The translations under genes were made by a program, and so were the position numbers. This document shows, piece after piece, positions 12,081 to 23,400 of a DNA stretch of 64,000 nt. The first letter of the stretch is position 1, and each line of letters opens with the position of its first letter. The stretch comes from Bedellia somnulentella (taxonomy: Eukaryota; Arthropoda; Insecta; Lepidoptera; Bedelliidae), in the NCBI GenBank assembly GCA_963576735.1, contig OY755171.1:16306001-16370000 (forward strand). The letters are read 5' to 3'. The notes beneath the pieces were generated by a model, which was given only the letters and a program-made list of their open reading frames with translations, was not told the DNA's origin and did not search any database.

Positions 12081-13098
12081 TTGACGATGACGGATGATAG
12101 TATTCGGGGAGAGGTGGTCGCTAGTGATAAAGGACTGACTCCCTTATCGTTGGCCTCACAGGATTGGCGAACCCCGGAGGTACTTAGCACCTCTGATCGG
12201 GAGTCCGTATGGAAAGAGAAGGAGCTGCACGGGAGGTTTTACAAGGTACTTCACGAACCTTTCGTGGACCGTAAAGCCTCCCTGCATTGGCTGCGTTTCG
12301 GGGACCTCTTTGGGGAAACCGAAGGTTTTGTCTGTGCAATACAGGACCGGGTTATCAAGACGCGGAACTATCGGAAATACATCCTAAAGGACGGTACCAC
12401 AGACATCTGTCGAGCATGTGGCCGTCCCGGAGAGTCACTTAGGCATGTTATTTCCGGTTGTTCGGCTCTTGCTAACACTGAGTACTTGCACAGGCACAAC
12501 CAAGCAGCCAAAATCCTGCATCAGGAGCTCGCTCTAAAATACGGACTCTTGCAACAGAGGCTGCCGTATTACAAGTATCTGCCGGAGCCAATCCTAGAAA
12601 ACGACCGTGCCAAAATCTATTGGGACCGATCTGTTATCACGGACAGGACTATTCTAGCGAATAAGCCTGATATCGTGGTATGGGATCGGTCGCAGTCGAG
12701 GGTATTTCTAGTGGATGTCACTATCCCTCATGACGAGGGTCTCGTGAAAGCCGAAACCGAGAAGCGTCGGAAGTATCTCGACCCGGCTCACGAGATCACC
12801 GACATGTGGGGTGTGACCTCGACTGAAATTATCCCAATTGTTTTTTCCGCGAACGGGTTAATTCCAACCAGCCTCGCGACCAACTTGAGGCGGTTGGATT
12901 TCTGTGGCGTGTCGGTTCCAGCACAAATGCAGAAAGCGGTGCTGCTCGATACGGCTCGGATCGTCCGTCGGTTCTTGAACCTGACTCCCTGACCCCGACC
13001 GACTGTGCTCTTGTCGAGGAATACCGCCTCTCCCATTTAAAATTCTAATTTTCTGTTTCGGCCATGGGAGAGGCGAGAAACTAAAAGTATTCCCAATA
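12081..13098 (+). pseudogene. R4/Dong-like LINE fragment: zinc knuckle and restriction-like endonuclease
   Basis: A clean frame (first ATG at 12087; opens at TTG 12081; stop after 12989) encodes the C-terminal third of a LINE whose endonuclease is of the restriction-enzyme type. A CCHC knuckle (C110-X2-C113-X8-H122-X4-C127) is followed by a PD-(D/E)XK-like pair, KPD near 197 and LVDVTIP near 212. The RT is missing, so the copy is 5'-truncated. It is unusually GC-rich for the window and has no frameshift, which suggests youth or recent constraint. TAA repeats abut both sides (12061-12079 and 13099-13110). From memory, Dong of Bombyx (R4 clade) inserts in TAA repeats, so I lean to R4; R2, NeSL or Hero types remain possible. 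Confidence 0.75.
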
Positions 13099-13135
13099 TA
13101 ATAATAATTTAGAATTAGAGCTAATTTCAATACAC

Positions 13136-13197
13136 ATGCACTCACATACACACACACACACACACACAAACACACCCACACACAGACAACACGCACA
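13136..13197 (+). repeat. (CA)n microsatellite, interrupted
   Basis: A CA-rich tract with a few interruptions, just beyond the R4-like fragment. Confidence 0.9.
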
Positions 13198-13224
13198 TAG
13201 TCTTAGCCTAGATCTATTGTCTTA

Positions 13225-14145
13225 CGGCCGATTTCACAAATGAGAATTTAACGATAAATGTATCTCAAACCGTATTTAACGTACTTACCAAATTACGTTT
13301 CTGAATTGACCAAATATTGTAATTTAATCAAATTTTGATTGTATGATCAAAATGTTGAGCTTCAATCAATAATTCGACATTAATGTTAAAATTTTCGTTT
13401 CTGAACTCGTTTGACAATACTCAAACGGTAATCATCGCTGATTTGAGAAGGTGAGAGTTAAGTTGTCAAATTAGGCGTCTTAAACCGTGTTCAATTTCAA
13501 ATTTGTAAAGTAAACACATTGCTTTCGACAATTTTCTGGAGATATCTTCAGATACATCGTTATCATCACTAGAAGAGCCGCAGCAGATACCTCGGAGGCA
13601 AAATACGCCGAAGTTTTTGGATTCTTTTTCCATTTTTATTCCACCTCCATGGTGTTTTGCACTACAAAAGATTCCGCGTAAATCCTTGAATATATTTTCT
13701 CATTCATGAACATACATGATAGAAATATAAACACAAACACATATAAATTAATAAAAAAACAAAGCAAACATACAGAACAGAAATTGATACAATTTCGACG
13801 ATTGATGAGTGTGATTGGCTTGACGAGTAGAGGTATTGACGTATATATAAATAAATAAATAAATATATACGTTCCGTTTCCCAAAGTTTTTTGTTTGTTT
13901 ATTTTTATTTTGTTATTCAAATGGTCTCAAAACCTTCTTTTAAATGTAACTTCTAATGAAACATTATTGAATCGATTTCTTAGATTCAATTGCTATTTAT
14001 ATTAAAGTATAATTACAGAAATATAACTTTATCGGTAAGTTACCGGTTTTTGTGCGTAAATAGAAACGTTCATAAATCTTGATCACATACTAGCTAATTG
14101 GTCTGAGCATACTAGCAACGAGCATTGTTTGTTTTGTGAAACACC
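13225..14145. mobile_element. Possible PIF/Harbinger-type DNA transposon relic
   Basis: The ends are imperfect inverted repeats (left CGGCCGATTTCACAAA, right-end complement GGTGTTTCACAAA) flanked by TTA at 13222-13224 and 14146-14148. A TTA/TAA duplication is usual for Harbinger elements. A short plus-strand frame near 13535-13640 reads EISSDTSLSSLEEPQQIPRR, which resembles the acidic start of HARBI1-like transposases. No catalytic domain remains. A (TAAA)n run lies near 13847. The call rests on weak ends plus one short peptide. Confidence 0.4.
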
Positions 14146-14205
14146 TTAAACTTAAGTACTTAATTAGAGTTTGATAAAAACTCAACTGATTAGAGCTGGA
14201 ATGCT

Positions 14206-14814
14206 CAATTGGCCTAGACCTAGCTTTTATAACATACCCTTTTTATATTATAAATCGATAAAGGACATCAAACTTAACAACTTTGCCTATGGAATGCCTA
14301 TCTAAAATATTGTTATTATCTAAATATTTAATAATGAAAAATATCATATACCTAGTTCAAACTGAGAAAGTATAGAATTAGAATCTTTGCTTCAGTGAAA
14401 ATAAGAAATAAAATAAAAAAACATCTGATCTATGCTTTTCGCTCTGTAAACAAAAACATAACTTCTTTCGGTATTTTTCAGTTTTTTCCAATTGGCCTAG
14501 ACCTCGCTTTTATAACATAACCTTTTTATATTATAAATCCATCAAACTAAACACCGAAAGATGTTATGTTTTTATTTACAGCGCGAAAAGCATAGATCAG
14601 ATGTTTTTTTTATTTCTTATTTTCACTGAAGCAAAGAATCTCATTCTATACATTCTCAGTTTGAACTAGGTACGACAATTTTTAATTATTGTTTTTTTTG
14701 AAAATTACAATATTTTAGATAGGCATTCCATGGGCAAAGTTGTTTAGTTTGATGTCCTTTATCGATTTATAATATAAAAAGGGTATGTTATAAAAGCGAG
14801 GTCTAGGCCAATTG
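14206..14814. repeat. 609-bp fold-back (snap-back) element with ~270-bp arms
   Basis: The left arm (14206 to about 14480) and right arm (about 14543-14814) are near-complementary over almost their whole length. Both ends read caattggcctagacc inward. The centre (about 14500-14540) carries a third copy of the terminal 45 bp in the left-arm orientation. No coding capacity. A transcript would form a very long hairpin. The superfamily is unknown because the target duplication is ambiguous (CAATTG is itself palindromic). Confidence 0.85.
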
Positions 14815-15004
14815 TGAAACCGGCTGAAAATCTTTTTTTGGTTTAGATTCCACGATAGTTTTAGTTTCATGGGATGATATACCTAGGTCCTTACTTAAAA
14901 TATGCCAAAACTCACAAAAACAATTTGAAATATAAAATAGATACATAAATACGTGAGCATAGAAGAAGATTAACGGTATATAATTATAAGTCATAATAAG
15001 TCAT

Positions 15005-15250
15005 TGCTGTGTAGTGTCGGCTTAGAATAGCACTACGCCATTTCTGCTGGTGGGTGTACGTAAGAGGCGACTAACGGTATTGGGGCTTTTAAGAGATTTT
15101 TGGGCGATGCGGTTGGAGACCCATCACCAATACCCTTTATTTTACCATCTTTACCCCACTCAACTTTCCAAAAGTGGCTAAGGAGTTTCTAATTCCTTAG
15201 CTCTGGCTACCCCTTCTAGGGATTTACAGCCGTGAGTATATGTATGTATG
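15005..15250 (+). repeat. Family A SINE-like repeat
   Basis: Full-length copy from tgctgtgtagtgtcgg to gtgagtatatgtatgtatg. Confidence 0.9.
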
Positions 15251-16400
15251 ACATAATAAGGATAAAAAAGTGCAATTTGAAAGTTCACCTTTAACCCTCG
15301 GCGTGCCTGGTATAAAAAAGTTACATGGCGTGCCTGGTGGGTCGGTGAGACCCTAAATTTAAATATTTTTTTTCTCCTACAAATTGATATCAATGTAGTA
15401 TATTTTTTGATTTATAATAAATTTAAACATGTTTTGTAGGATTTTAAATAAAATATGTGTTCGAATTAAAAATATTTTCAAAAGATTTTTTAATTAAACT
15501 TTTACCTTGTTTTTTAACTTAGAATTAAACATCTTATGTTCATAAACATGCAAAATCAACTAAAACTAAAGAAATCACAATCAGACTTTGGGGATCATAA
15601 TGCACATACGTTATCTTATATTCTAAGCTAAAATAATTAGTCTTCTTCATTTCCGACATCATTTTTAGGAACATAGCAATTTCCACACTGGAAAATTGCA
15701 TGTTCTATCACTTTGATGATCACATGATCCTTTTACTACTGGAGCAGGCCCCGGACTGAGGTAGCGGGCGGAGGGCGACAATCAGTTCACTACGGTCAGC
15801 TACTGAGAGCGGTTGCGCGCGAATTTCAAATTACAATGAATTATAACGGTTTAACGGCTGCGGTGGGTCTCATAGACCCAACCAGGCATGCCGAGGGTTA
15901 ATAGACCGATTTTTAATACTACGCTTGAAAAACTCATGAATATAATAAAAACACACCGAGGAAAATTTATCCAAAAATAAAACTCCACCGTAGCAGATAA
16001 ATATGAATTTAACAGTTTATTTTCATTCATATATTTTTGGCAAGGAATAAATGAAAAGTGGTCGATCGAGAATGCATACAAATGCATTCGTCCCATAAAT
16101 ATTAAAACATTCAGGCAATTCTTCACAAGAATATTCGATTCGAGTCCTATCGTAAATCTGTCACAATCTGAATTTAGAATATGCAGTCGAAATTCACACA
16201 TGAAAACTTTAAAGGTAAATGCCGAATTTCATATTATTGACTCTTCTCATACTCTAGTGATACTATTAGTTTGACTTCAGTTACTGTTTGTTTTTAGGGT
16301 ACAATACCAAAAAGGTAACGTGGTACCCCTTTACTAACACTATCTTTTCTATGTATATATTTGGTTTATATGTAAATTAAACATAGTATATATATATATA
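15251..16400. other. Non-coding stretch with a small internal echo
   Basis: Two sub-regions share the words 'tcggcgtgcc/catgccgaggg' in opposite orientation (15296-15350 and 15862-15900: gcgtgcctggtgggtc and gggtctcatagaccc...ccaggcatgccgaggg). This hints at the inverted ends of an unnamed ~600-bp element. No gene. Confidence 0.4.
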
Positions 16401-16590
16401 CATATACTCACGGCTATTAATCTCTAGAAGGGGTAGCCAGATGATCGGAATTTGGTTTGGAAGTTCAGAGGGGGAAAGTTTGTAAAGTAAATGCTTTTCG
16501 TGATGGGTCTCCAACCGCATTGCCATAATTCACTTAAAAAGCCCCAATACCCTTTGCCGCCTCTTACAAACACTCACGGGGAGTAATACA
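16401..16590 (-). repeat. Family A repeat, missing its 5' part
   Basis: The tail is at the left, next to a (TA)n tract. The match ends near the ctcttacaaacactcacgggg block, so the first ~50 bp of the family are absent. Confidence 0.75.
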
Positions 16591-16645
16591 CCAAAAGGTG
16601 TCTAGGCTTGATTTATTACTGCATTTTATGGTTATATTATTTTTG

Positions 16646-16866
16646 CTGTGTAGTGTCGGCTTAGAATAGCACTACCCCATTTCTTGTTGTGTTGGGGCTT
16701 TGAAGGGATTTTTGGGCGATGCGGTTGGAGACCCATCACCAACAACCTTTATTTCACCATCTTTTCCCCATGCAACTTCCAAAAGTGGCTGAGGAATTTC
16801 TAATTCCTTAGCTCTGGCTACCCCTTCTAGGGATTTATAGCCGTGAGTATATGTATGTATTGTATG
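16646..16866 (+). repeat. Family A SINE-like repeat with perfect 11-bp target duplication
   Basis: The copy starts directly at CTGTGTAG. TATTATTTTTG is repeated on both sides (16635-16645 and 16867-16877). This pair fixes the element's 5' end and shows insertion by target-primed reverse transcription. Confidence 0.9.
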
Positions 16867-17189
16867 TATTATTTTTGTAAAATAAATATATTTTCTATCC
16901 TGTTGTGGTTTTCAAAGTTGTAAGCACTTTCGCGGTGAAATATTCAACCATGACGCGCAGAAATATGTAAGTGAATTTACAAATAAAATTTACAGATATT
17001 CTAACCATTCTCCTCGTATGCTTATGACAAGATAAAGTTACAAAGGCCAGAGCCGTATCACACAACGAACTTTAATTTAGGTTTCAGTATCTCACAATAT
17101 AACAAAGCTGAAGGTCTGAAATCGTTTGTGTCTTTAAACCTATATTTATGGAACTTCATATTAAATTACTTATCGTTCAGTTTCTATAT

Positions 17190-17556
17190 TAGCAATCTTG
17201 ATAGCTAAGTGGGTAAAACACCGCTTATCATGCATACGATGAGGGTTCTAATCCCGGGTCGGGCCTACACCAATTTGTCTTTTCTAAAGTCATATGTGTG
17301 GTTAATTTATCATGGTTGTTAACGGTGTGGTAAAACATCATGAGGAAAACCCACATGGCTAAGTTGTACTTTGTCATGTGACATTGTATTCATACAAAAC
17401 GGCGATAGGCCTGCCCCTTGTCACGTGACTACACTATCCAAGCAAAATGTAGGTACTCTGAACACCAGGTGACAATGTCACGTGATCTTCAGAGGTATTA
17501 GGTACCTCTGCCAACGCTTTTGGTGATATAAGGCGTGAACATTTGAGCTGAGCTTG
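17190..17556 (+). mobile_element. tRNA-type SINE family 1, full length with 11-bp target duplication
   Basis: Head (tagctaagtgggtaaaac; ggttctaatcccgggtcggg), body and tail (aaggcgtgaacatttg) are all present. AGTTTCTATAT is repeated at 17179-17189 and 17557-17567. Confidence 0.85.
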
Positions 17557-17644
17557 AGTTTCTATATCAGTTAAAGATTAGCGGAGGAAGTAACTCCATA
17601 AGATATTACAAATCGATGAACTCCAGAAATATGTCAGGAGCTGC

Positions 17645-19605
17645 AAAAAGTCAAAAAAAAAAGTCAAAAAGTTTATTTTTCAAAATGAAGTTAAAAATTA
17701 ACATTTTTTGAACGTCAATTTTTTTAAATTTATCATTAGTCCGTTGCTTCGGAAGGTGTTCGTAAAGAGAAGAAGCAACAAAGAAACTCTTTACATTCAC
17801 ATTTTTGCATTTTTTCAAAACATGGTTTGTACAATTTCAGTTTATTAACATGTTTTTACTTTATAAAAGATTTTCTATGCGACAAAACCAAACGCTAGTT
17901 TGACATATTTAAAATAAATTGTCCATCACAAAAACCAATCACATAACGTGAGAAGCAAAATCCTCACCAGACAATTATTCCTAGGAATAACGAGGGAAGA
18001 TTTATAGCTTTACGGACACGGTCATGTGCGCGTTGGGTCCTTGTCGTTTAAAAAATCTTGAACACTGTAGTAAGAATTCTTTAAAAGCATTGCTTTTATT
18101 GCCTTTTTAAAAGATGCCACAGGCAATTCCAATATGTCAGAAGGAAGTTTGTTGAACATTTTCAGGGATAGTCCCATAAAGGAGTTACTTACTTTATTAA
18201 GTCTCCACTTTGGTACGTTAAGTTTCTCCTTATTTCGAGTATTAACAGTATGCCTATCACTAACTATACTAAATTGGCCTATATTCTTTTTGGCATACAT
18301 TAAATTCTCAAATATGTATTGGCAAGGGACAGTTAAAATGCCAATTTCTTTAAATTTTTCGCGCAACGAATACCTCGACCTCAACGTGTAAATAGATCGG
18401 ATAGCTCGCTTTTGTAAGACAAAAACTTTATGAACATCAGCCGCTTTACCCCATAATAAAATACCGTACGGCATAAAACTATGAAAATAACTGAAATACA
18501 CAATGCGAGCTGTTTCTATGTCTGCTATTTCTCTAATCTTACGCACGGCATACGCTGCTGAGCTCAGCCTTTTAGAAAGTGTTAGTATATGAGGTCCCCA
18601 TTGCAACTTAGAATCGATTATTATCCCTAGGAATTTTGTCTCTTTCACTAATTCTAATTTTTCACTGTCAATAACAATATTTGCCTCCACTTGCCTAACA
18701 TTCGGTAAAGTAAATTTAATACATTTAGTTTTTTTGGCATTCAGAACCAGGTTATTTACAGTAAACCAATGCAATACCAGTGAGATAGCTTTATTTACGT
18801 CGTCAAGAGATGTAGAGGATCTCGCTACATTAAATATTAAAGATGTGTCATCTGCAAACATAACTATCTCAGAATACTTTTGTACCATAAATGGTAAATC
18901 ATTAATGTAAATCAGAAACAGTAATGGGCCAAGTATAGAACCTTGAGGAACGCCCATCTCTATTTCCGATCCTTCCGACGTGATTCCATTAATATCAACC
19001 TTTAAAGTTCTTTTATGAAGATATGATGCCATTAATTTCAGTGCTTGCTCGTCAAAACCGTAATATTTAAGTTTAATCAACGCTATTTCTTTTTTTACAC
19101 AATCAAAAGCTTTTGTGAGGTCACAAAATATACCTAACGCATCCCGGGAGTTTTCCCATGAATTAAAAATATGTTTCATTAGTGACACTCCTGCATCTAC
19201 AGTAGACCTACCTTTGGTGAAACCATATTGCTCGTCATGGAATATATTATGATTGTTGAAATATGAAAGCATTTGGTTGGACATGATTTTCTCAAAAACT
19301 TTACTGAGAACTGGCAAAATAGAAATAGGCCTATAATTGGTAAAGTCCTGACTATCTCCTGATTTATGTAGTGGGATGAGCCTACTTAACTTCATACAGT
19401 CTGGAAATTCTCCTATATCTATACATTTATTAAAAAGTATCGTTAAATGAGGAGCGATTATATTTATTATTCTGTTTATGACGAAAACTGACATTCCTGT
19501 TATGTCTTCGGTTTTTTTAAGATTAATAGTTTTAAAATTTTTAATTATATCATTACTGTCAACATACGCGCGTTTGTTGCAAGCGAGAGCATGCAACAAA
19601 CGCGC
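17645..19605 (-). pseudogene. Jockey-type LINE, 5'-truncated, RT domain present
   Basis: The 525-codon frame at 18022-19599 holds most of a reverse transcriptase that would copy its own RNA at a nicked target. LIPLHKSGD and NYRPISILPVLSKVFEK begin the domain. They are followed by motif A (GIFCDLTKAFD, near 158-166), motif B (GVPQGSILGP, 216-225), the catalytic FADD (248-251), then KTKCIKF and KFLGIIID. The C-terminal part ends near 525. The endonuclease and ORF1 are missing. The frame has no stop or frameshift. Downstream, about 375 bp of 3' UTR end in a TTTTTGAC-type repeat at about 17645. The first codons lie in a 38-bp inverted repeat (19567-19604) that marks the truncation point. A related 3' end lies at 45151-45510. 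Confidence 0.85.
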
Positions 19606-20172
19606 TAACTGTTTTAAGAATTTTTAGTTTGGGCAGTTTTGCTTTATTTCCTTCCCTTTGTGTATTTTAAGATTAATATCCAACTTTAGAGACAACTTCT
19701 ATGCATAATCATATTCATTTTCTAATTAGAAATAATATAATATTTATGTTCAGTTTCCCAACATTACTTTAAGTTTGTTCTTAGTTTTTTCATATACATA
19801 ATCTTGGATCATACATTTTCTTTCATATGTAAAATAAAGCTCAAATCAGTAACAGTACAGTAATCCGGCTCTGAGCTGAAAAATATGAGCTAAACTCGAA
19901 AAAGCCAGAACTAAGTAACAATTTGGTTTTCACAGTTGTGTTTCACAAGTTGAGGGTCTGTCTGTTTTGGAATACTCATTTGCTTTTGATGTGTTATTGG
20001 CATTCCTTTTAGACCGGGTTAGTAATTTCTGATGTTTTTCCTTATATTGTAACTTTTGGGTTTTGAATTTCATGGAACGGATCATTGTTTTCGATTTCAA
20101 TTCAATGTTTTAAAGTAGACAGAATCATTGTGTTTTGATAGGGATAGGTTAACGTTTGAACATTATATCTTA
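19606..20172. other. Non-coding stretch, nothing recognised
   Basis: AT-rich flank between the truncated LINE and the Helitron. Confidence 0.35.
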
Positions 20173-20293
20173 TCTATACTTATAATAAATCTGTAGAGAG
20201 GTCAATTCTGTACATTAAATATATTTTCAAAATAACTATCAGGGGGTGATTAGTGATCGATACTGATGCCAAAAATGCAATTAGTAAAATTTT

Positions 20294-20324
<31 letters not shown>

Positions 20325-21138
20325 CTGTCTGTCTGTCTGTCTGTCGGTTTGTATGTTCCTTATGGAAACAAAAACTACTCGACGGATTTTGACGAAACTT
20401 GGTAGAATTATTCTTCATACTCCTGGGCAGGTTATAGTGTACTTTTCAGCAGAATAGTGAAGGGGAATTTCGGGAAAATTTGGGAAAACGGGGGAAGTTA
20501 CTCCATTTTTTAAGCTTCCGTCGCGTGTGCAGCCTTAGTGGTTATAATTACATAGAAATCATGTATGACGGAAATATTTTACATAAAATTTTCTAAAAAA
20601 TATCCTTCTGCAGCATATGTCTATCTTTTATGGTTGACTCATAATAACACGTGTAATTCCTGATAGCTTAGCAGTTCTGAGCATTCTGATTATATTTGTT
20701 TACTCTTACGTTTATACTTCTCTCATTCATCTCTCATTTAAAAAAGTTTACATTATTACCTATTCAATAAAAAAAGAATCATAGAAATCGGTATAGAATA
20801 ACCAAACTTATACATGAAATAAGCTATCGCGCCCTGTCGTCGCACGTGAATGCTATAAGGATATTTTTTTAGTAATGGTTGCGCGCGCAAAAGATCGCCG
20901 GGAATACACATATACTCCCTGTATGTATGCAAATTTGATAACTCTTATTGTTTGTTTGCATGGTTTTATTTTCGGAGATACTGAACCGTTCATTAAAGCG
21001 CTTTCACAATCACAAAGCCACACTATTCAGGAATGCTATAAATTGCACTAAATTTCACAATGGTTGAGCAGTGATTGAAGAAACCTCAGATATTTTTAAA
21101 ACTATACTACCCGTGCGAAGCTGGGCCCGATCCACTAG
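20173..21138 (+). mobile_element. Non-autonomous Helitron with (GTCT)n tract
   Basis: It begins TCTATACTTATAATAA after an A and ends CACTAG before a T, the A/T target of Helitrons, with no target duplication. Just inside the 3' end is cccgtgcgaagctggg, able to form the short terminal hairpin. A (GTCT)n microsatellite lies at about 20295-20345, followed by aaactactcgacggatttt. No Rep/helicase coding. A second copy lies at 38975-39950. Confidence 0.8.
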
Positions 21139-22173
21139 TTTAAATATAATAGACCCATACTTTTCGGGTTTCGAAAAAACTAATAGTTGTCTACTTAAGA
21201 AAGTTTAATTAGTGAATGGAGGAGTGTTAGTTATGAGCTGTCAGTACAGAATATCTGTTACGATACAGTGCAACATGTTTTATTGATAAATAAATAATAA
21301 ATTAGAATAGCTTATAATTCTATGAAAAAAACTTCTGAAAGACAGCCTTGGCATTAATAAACAGGGTAAGATTATAGATATATAGTATAGTTTTAAGGGA
21401 AAATACATACATACATATACTCAAGGCCATAATATCATATAAGGGACAATATTGTCTTAAGAACCATATATAGTTGTTACATATTTCCCTGCATATCCAC
21501 CCTAATTATTAAAGAACCTATAAAATCTCTGACTAATAAAAATATGATTTGGAATTAGAACTCAAACCTCTACATGATATATATATATATACCAAAGAAT
21601 ATGTATATTTGACTTCATTGACTTTTCAAAAGATTTCATGGAACTGTAATAAGTGTATGTATAATTTGTGATATTACAACTCAACTCCGAGATAAAAAGG
21701 GGAATCTCTCAAACGAACTCGCTTCCAAATTAAATTTCCCGGACATCTGCCGGCAGACCCATCGAAATACGGATTAAGTATTACCATGAATGAATATTAA
21801 ATTATTTAATTCTACATCTCAAGTTTTCGATACCCGATAAAGGCGGAAATTAATATTAAAATTGAATGAGGAATAAAATTCTACGTTTTGGTTTTAACAA
21901 TTTCTTTCTGCTAAGAAATAAAGTATGGCAGCATTTATGTCTTTTTAGCAGTGCTATTTCTTAGTTTTATGAACTGTTAGCAAGTACTTACTGCACCACG
22001 TTAATTAAAAAAAAACCTAAAACTCAATCAAACATAAAATCAGTTTCTATAAATTTGGCCCTCATTCCCCCTAACGTATTGGTTGGAGTGATGACGAAAG
22101 ATTGGCGAGTCGTACCTTCCTGCGATGGTTTTCAGAATGGAGTTAGAGTAATTACTAAGGGTTCTAACTCTAA
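21139..22173. other. Non-coding stretch with a family A tail stub
   Basis: A short family A end (catacatacatatactcaaggcc) is at about 21406-21430, and a (TA)n run is near 21580. Otherwise nothing recognised. Confidence 0.4.
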
Positions 22174-22330
22174 GGTGGTCAACACACCAACCCGCTTTCA
22201 GTCGCGGAGCGCCGACGAGCGGGTTTCAATATTGTATGCAAGTAAATCGATTTGTATCGAAAAAACGCTCGGTACAATACACCAAAACCGCGCCTCCGCG
22301 CCGAGGCGCGTTTCCAGTGGGTTAACCGCC
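22174..22330. mobile_element. Short MITE, Harbinger-like ends
   Basis: A GC-rich 157-bp island in AT-rich DNA. Its ends, GGTGGTCAACACACC and the complement of the right end GGCGGTTAACCCACT, form an imperfect inverted repeat. TAA occurs on both sides (22171-22173, 22331-22333). No coding capacity. The family is inferred only from end and target-site style. Confidence 0.5.
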
Positions 22331-22689
22331 TAAGGAATAATTCAAAGTAATAAAACTTAACTGACTGATAAAGAGATGTTAATGATTAGTCATGTATGCG
22401 CTACAGAATACATAGTAAAAATTATTTTTAATCGTATTCGTTCAAACGAATGTGAACGAAGCTTGACAGGTTTGCCAGGAGCGAATTCTCGATAATCTCT
22501 GCCTATGTATTTATCAAAAAATATTATTGCCAGGATCGAATTCTCGATAATCTCTGCCTATGTATTTATCGAACCATAATGGAAAACGTCATTTAACATT
22601 TGGGGAAAAGATTGGAATTGCCGACATGTAACATTATTATTCATTGTATAGGTAGATGAACTATAGGTAAAAATTAACTAACTAACTGT

Positions 22690-22851
22690 ACTCATGGTCA
22701 TACAGAATAAATAATCCTGAGCTACTTTTAGAAGTTGAGTAAGGAAAAGATTATAAGATATGGTTGGTGATTATAATACCATACGAGGCAACCCAGGCGA
22801 CAAGGAGAAATAGGTTTGTGTCGTTCCAAGCCGATATTACACAACTATAAC
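22690..22851 (-). repeat. Family A repeat, diverged
   Basis: Ordered blocks (actcatggtcata, gctacttttagaagttgag, ggttggtgat, ccaagccgatattacac) follow the family with internal deletions. Confidence 0.6.
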
Positions 22852-22902
22852 GTAATTATGTAATAAAAAAATAAATATGCGTTTTTATATATTTATAACT
22901 AG

Positions 22903-23150
22903 CTGTGCCCGCGACTTCGTTCGCGTGATTGTCGAGAACAAAAAAACGTCGTTTAGTTAAGAGTATATCACCTTTTTGAAATAAAATAAAGAACCAATGA
23001 AATCTAATGCGCACACTTATTGTGATGTAGGAACTATTGAGTATTTTATAATGATATTTAATTAATTACAGTAGCCATTATCCAGTTGAAATAATAAAAG
23101 GTCGTAACTGTGTGTATCTCATTTGAATTAGTGTTTATTTAGATACAGTT
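22903..23150 (-). mobile_element. Helitron-like 3' end
   Basis: Read on the minus strand, the sequence near 22903 ends gcgaagtcgcgggcacagctag followed by T. That is the style of many lepidopteran Helitron ends (hairpin-forming GC block, then CTAG). The inner limit is not visible, so the right boundary is approximate. Confidence 0.45.
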
Positions 23151-23154
23151 ACAG

Positions 23155-23400
23155 GGTTAGCCGAAGATTAAGGATCGCTACCTTGTACGATCCTAGCAGA
23201 TCTGCATAATGCATCAATATATTTATAAAGCCCTTTTGTTTTTAACACTTCGGAATTTTGCACATAGATCATATATCAATCCCGCCCGATTTCGGCCACA
23301 GCAAGTTCTGGTATCCGGCTATTAAGAGTGTGTTCATGTGCTCTCATGTGACTGACATAGCCAATCTTTCCGACAAATGTTCTATGACGTATGTTGAAAA
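23155..23400 (-). repeat. LINE family B relic, very diverged
   Basis: On the minus strand the order aaaaacaaaagggct, ...ggatcgtacaaggtagcgatc parallels the family B coding tail (KNKRA... DRTKWRS). Stops and substitutions are abundant, so this is only a suggestion. Confidence 0.35.

Noticed and set aside
12858..13196. Val/Cys-rich minus-strand protein
   Set aside because: Formed by the (CA)n microsatellite and the antisense of the R4-like frame.
20266..20457. Cys/Val-rich small secreted protein
   Set aside because: The repeated SVCLSVC is just the (GTCT)n tract of a Helitron translated.
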